From CAVTUU01 sp045804965 (lineage in GTDB: Bacteria > Chloroflexota > Chloroflexia > Thermomicrobiales > UBA6265), in the NCBI GenBank assembly GCA_045804965.1, contig JBJMMD010000047.1:372001-436000 (forward strand): a stretch of 64,000 nt of DNA, written 5' to 3'. The position numbers and the translations under genes are program-made. The notes below the pieces were generated by a model, which did not search any database, was not told where the DNA came from, and saw only the letters and a program-made list of their open reading frames with translations. This document shows, piece after piece, positions 61,324 to 64,000 of the stretch. Position 1 is the first letter of the stretch. Every line of letters begins with the position of its first letter.

Positions 61324-61773
61324 ATGGCCACCGCAGCGCATTTGACCGAGGACGAACTGCGGCAGTTCGTCGTCGACTGGTTCGATTTACTTGACGTCCA
61401 TGCGCCGGTCGAACAAGTGCTGCCGCTGGTTGCCGAGGACGACCTTGAGATGGTCTTCCCGGAAGTGACGGTCCAAGGCCAGGACAGCTTCAAGGATTGG
61501 TACGCGAAAGTGACCAATCGATTCTTCGACGAGGTGCACACACTCAACGAGCAGCGATTCTCCACTGCGGGCGACCGGGGCGAGATCGGGCTCGACCTCA
61601 ACTGGCAGGCTAAGTTGTGGCAGCCACCGGCGCCGAAGAGCCAGTGGTTGGGATTCGATGTGCTCCAGACGTGGGAAATGCGCCGCTCGGCGCGGACCAA
61701 CAAGCCGGAGATCGTGCGCTACATCGTGACCAAGTTCGACCCGATGCCAGGATCCGCGGCGCTACCAGACTAG
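61324..61773 (+). CDS. SnoaL/NTF2-like protein 3
   Basis: This 149-residue protein has an alpha-helical start (DELRQFVVDWFDLLDVH) and VLPLVAEDDLEMVFPEV, matching the NTF2-like fold, but it is the most divergent of the six. Its second half has LGFDVLQTWEMRRS. AGGAGGGAA precedes ATG 61324. It lies 52 bases after copy 2 and 27 before copy 4. Confidence 0.72.
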   Translation: MATAAHLTEDELRQFVVDWFDLLDVHAPVEQVLPLVAEDDLEMVFPEVTVQGQDSFKDWYAKVTNRFFDEVHTLNEQRFSTAGDRGEIGLDLNWQAKLWQPPAPKSQWLGFDVLQTWEMRRSARTNKPEIVRYIVTKFDPMPGSAALPD

Positions 61774-61800
61774 CGGCTCGTGTGGGAAGGAGACGAAGGG

Positions 61801-62229
61801 ATGGCCGACAACAAGCTGATTGTGCAAAAAGTCGTCAACGAGGTCTGGAACACCGCTGATGAGAGTAAGGTTGGCCAATACTACGGCGACGACTTTGTCT
61901 TTCACACAGAGGGCGGAGCCGTGCAGCAGGGTCCGGAGAGCATCCGTGAGTGGCTGCGAGCCACCCACGGCGCCTTCCCGGACATCTCATACCAAATCGG
62001 TGCCATCTATGGCGAAGATGACAAGGTCGCGTTCCGGTACACCGTTGCCGGGAACCAAACTGGGGATTTCCGCGGACTGCCGCCTACCGGCAAGACCGTC
62101 CACCTGACTGGCCACATGATCGTGCACCTACGGGACGGCAAGATCGTCGAGGGGCACGGCTATTGGGACACGCTGGGGCTTTTACAGCAGATCGGCCTGG
62201 TGCCACCGATGGGGCCGCCGCGAGCGTAG
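61801..62229 (+). CDS. SnoaL-like (ester cyclase-type) protein 4
   Basis: This 142-residue protein fits the SnoaL-like polyketide-cyclase/ester-cyclase subgroup: IVQKVVNEVWNTADESKV, YGDDFVFHTEGG, FPDISYQIGAIYGEDDKVAFRYTV, and the end GLLQQIGLVPP. His residues in FHT and a terminal HGYWD may lie in the ligand cavity. ATG 61801 follows GGGAAGGAG. Copies 5 and 6 share the closing (L/I)G(L/I)xPP motif. Confidence 0.82.
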   Translation: MADNKLIVQKVVNEVWNTADESKVGQYYGDDFVFHTEGGAVQQGPESIREWLRATHGAFPDISYQIGAIYGEDDKVAFRYTVAGNQTGDFRGLPPTGKTVHLTGHMIVHLRDGKIVEGHGYWDTLGLLQQIGLVPPMGPPRA

Positions 62230-62257
62230 TCCCGCCGGGACGAGTGGAGGAAAAGCG

Positions 62258-62686
62258 ATGGCGACCCCAGAGCAAAACATGGCCACCGTCCGCCAGTTTT
62301 TCGAGGCGGCGAGCACGGCCAATTTCGATGACTTCGACAACTACATGGTCGAGAAATTCGTCACCCACGGCGATGCGCTTTTTCCCTTCTTCATGGGACG
62401 CGAGGGGATGAAGGGAGGCGTCGGTTTCTTCAAGAAAGCCTTTCCCGATGCCCGGCTCAACCTTGAAGAGATCTTCGCCGAGGGCAACAAGGTCGTGGCG
62501 CACGTGCGCGTGACTGGACACCAGGAAAAAGAGTGGCTCGGCGTTCCCGCATCGGGCAACGAATACACCTGGACCGCCTCGACCATTATCCGTTTCGACG
62601 ACGACGGGAAGATGGTGGAACGCTGGGTAATCGAAGACGAGCTGGGCATGATGATCCAGCTCGGCATCATGCCACCGCTGCATTGA
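62258..62686 (+). CDS. SnoaL-like (ester cyclase-type) protein 5
   Basis: This 142-residue protein has VRQFFEAASTANFDDFDNY, FVTHGDALFPFFMGREGM, FPDARLNLEEIFAEGNKVVAHV and QLGIMPP. It is a close paralogue of copy 6, sharing the HGDALFP block; His and Asp there may face the cavity. GTGGAGG lies upstream of the ATG. It is 28 bases after copy 4. Confidence 0.85.
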   Translation: MATPEQNMATVRQFFEAASTANFDDFDNYMVEKFVTHGDALFPFFMGREGMKGGVGFFKKAFPDARLNLEEIFAEGNKVVAHVRVTGHQEKEWLGVPASGNEYTWTASTIIRFDDDGKMVERWVIEDELGMMIQLGIMPPLH

Positions 62687-62705
62687 CGGAGGAGACGGGC
62701 CAATC

Positions 62706-63146
62706 ATGGGAGCAAAGCAAGACCGCAACCGCGCCACGTTGCAGAAGTTCTATGACGAGGCAATCGGCAAGGGCAACGTCGACATCATCGACGAATTGAT
62801 GGCGGAGGATTTCGTCCACCACGGGGATGCGCTCTTCCCGTACATCGGCGGCAGCGCGGCGATCAAAGCCGGTGTTGGCGGGGTGAAAGCTGCCTTTCCG
62901 GACGGCAAGACGATCATCGAGGACACCGTCGCCGAGGGGGACATCGTCGTCAGTAGGCTCTCCTGGACCGGCACCCACCTCGGCACGATGATGGGCAAGG
63001 AAGCGACCGGCAAAAAGATGTCCTGGAAGGGCATATCCACCTACCGCTTCAACGAAGAGGGGCTCATCGTCGAGCGTTGGGCAAACCAGGACGTCGTCCC
63101 AATGTTGATCGAGCTCGGCATCCTGCCGCAGATGGGGCCGTCCTAA
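62706..63146 (+). CDS. SnoaL-like (ester cyclase-type) protein 6
   Basis: This 146-residue protein has LQKFYDEAIGKGNVDIIDEL, FVHHGDALFPYIGGS, FPDGKTIIEDTVAEGDIVVSRL and ELGILPQMGP. GGAGGAG lies upstream. It is a recent duplicate in style of copy 5 and 19 bases from it. The NmrA-like gene follows after 84 bases. Confidence 0.85.
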   Translation: MGAKQDRNRATLQKFYDEAIGKGNVDIIDELMAEDFVHHGDALFPYIGGSAAIKAGVGGVKAAFPDGKTIIEDTVAEGDIVVSRLSWTGTHLGTMMGKEATGKKMSWKGISTYRFNEEGLIVERWANQDVVPMLIELGILPQMGPS

Positions 63147-63230
63147 CCCGGGCTCGGGGCTGCGCCGGACGACGGTGCGCCGTTCGGTTCGATTCGTCGT
63201 CCGCATAAAGACGCGAAGGAGCGTTCGAGG

Positions 63231-64000
63231 ATGATTCTCGTCACTGGCGCGACAGGAAACATCGGGCAAGAGCTCGTACGCCAGATGGGGGAGGCCGGCG
63301 TGCCGGTCCGCGCCCTGGTGCGCGACGCCTCGCGCGCGGGCGATCTTAAAGACATGGGCGCCGAAATAGTGGTCGGCGACCTCGGTCAGCCCGAGACGAT
63401 CGATTCGGCACTGGAAGGCGTCGACAAAGCCTTCCTCTTGACCGCGACCGATCCGGCGCAAGTCGAAGTTCAAGGAAATTTCATCGATGCGGCCAAACGC
63501 GCTAACCTCAGCCACGTGGTGAAGCTCTCGGTGGTCGGGGCCGCTCTCGACGCGCCCGCGAAGCTGATGCGCTGGCACGCCCAGACCGAAGCGGATCTGG
63601 CCGCGTCCGGCTTACCGCACACAAACCTTCGTCCGCATGTGTTCTATCAGTATTATCTCTACTTGGCGCCAATGGTGATCGGCATGGGTTCGTTCACCGC
63701 CTCACTCAAATCCGGCGTCAAGCTGGCGTCGATCGACATCCGAGACATCGCCGCATCCGCGATGTCCATCCTGCAAGACCCGGCCAAGCACAACGGTCAG
63801 ACTTATTTTCTGACCGGGCCTGAACCCTTCTCGAACGACGACCTCGCGGAGAAGATCGGCCGGATGATTGGCAAACCGGTCAGCTACACATGGTCGCCGG
63901 GTGACGTCAGCCGCGCCGCAATGATCGATATGGGCTTCCCGGAATGGATGTCGGACGTCGTGACCGAGATGGACGAGGCGTACAGCACCGGCAACTACTC
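63231..64000 (+). CDS. NmrA-type NAD(P)-binding protein (C-terminus cut by window edge)
   Basis: The ORF starts at ATG 63231 (AAGGAG upstream) and stays open to the window end, 256 codons. It begins MILVTGATGNIGQELV, the TGxxGxxG dinucleotide motif of atypical short-chain dehydrogenases, followed by ALVRDASRAGDL and VVVGDL-type strand patterns. The SDR Tyr-x-x-x-Lys motif is not evident; NmrA-like proteins often lack it. VLRPHV-like NLRPHVFYQYYLYLAP also fits the NmrA family. It may reduce a pathway intermediate or sense the NAD(P) state. The true end is unknown. Confidence 0.85.
   Translation, partial: MILVTGATGNIGQELVRQMGEAGVPVRALVRDASRAGDLKDMGAEIVVGDLGQPETIDSALEGVDKAFLLTATDPAQVEVQGNFIDAAKRANLSHVVKLSVVGAALDAPAKLMRWHAQTEADLAASGLPHTNLRPHVFYQYYLYLAPMVIGMGSFTASLKSGVKLASIDIRDIAASAMSILQDPAKHNGQTYFLTGPEPFSNDDLAEKIGRMIGKPVSYTWSPGDVSRAAMIDMGFPEWMSDVVTEMDEAYSTGNY

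Noticed and set aside
1..64000. CRISPR arrays, tRNA or rRNA genes, insertion sequences, prophage or integrase genes
   Set aside because: No regularly spaced repeats, no transposase or integrase protein motifs and no cloverleaf-like sequence were noticed. A tRNA scan could still find something I overlooked.

Overview
The window looks like a chromosomal stretch of a GC-rich, non-enteric bacterium, most likely a member of the Chloroflexota close to Thermomicrobia. This is inferred from gene content, not from a marker gene: a complete tight-adherence (Tad/Flp) pilus locus, long class III cyclase-STAND ATPase-TPR proteins, a cysteine-rich twin-arginine protein, proline/threonine linkers of the PTPTPSP type, DUF1002/DUF5666 and DUF4239 proteins, and frequent GTG/TTG starts. 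I saw no rRNA, tRNA, CRISPR array or transposase gene.

Region 1 (1-14.4 kb) is a cyclitol/sugar catabolic island. On the minus strand lie a sugar-isomerase-like protein, a Gfo/Idh/MocA dehydrogenase, a Tat-exported sugar-binding protein and two ABC permeases (the second is cut by the window edge). Divergent from these, on the plus strand, is a compact inositol operon: iolE-like dehydratase, the two halves of a split transketolase, an iolG-like dehydrogenase, iolB and iolD. The usual next steps (iolC kinase and iolJ aldolase) are absent, and the transketolase sits in the middle of the operon. A VOC protein and a second isomerase/dehydrogenase pair follow.

Region 2 (14.5-20.2 kb) holds a Tet(M)/Otr(A)-type ribosomal protection GTPase behind a leader ORF and hairpin, a GAF-HisKA_3 kinase with a LuxR-type response regulator, and two small proteins.

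Region 3 (20.2-35.7 kb, minus strand) is a Tad pilus locus: two Flp pilins, prepilin peptidase, TadE/TadG-like pseudopilins, CpaB, CpaE, CpaF, TadB and TadC. It is joined by a DnaB-like ATPase, an isoprenylcysteine-methyltransferase-like protein, a GT87 glycosyltransferase, a receiver-domain membrane protein and a DUF1002 surface protein. A repeated promoter-like element (three copies) lies upstream of three of the transcription blocks and suggests a common regulon.

Region 4 (36-56.5 kb) contains membrane proteins and a signalling neighbourhood. An ABC exporter has a degenerate peptidase-like N-terminus and a C-terminal cyclic-nucleotide-binding domain. It is followed at once by an RCK-type K+ channel and a class III cyclase-STAND-TPR protein. 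Then come a Cys-rich Tat protein, a DUF4239 protein, a CPA2 antiporter, a PQQ-type beta-propeller and a second cyclase-STAND-TPR paralogue.

Region 5 (57.2 kb to the end) is a plus-strand array with an unusual composition: a DJ-1/PfpI-family protein, a benzoylformate-decarboxylase-like ThDP enzyme, six consecutive SnoaL/NTF2-like small proteins and an NmrA-type NAD(P)-binding protein that runs off the edge. It may be an undescribed metabolic pathway.
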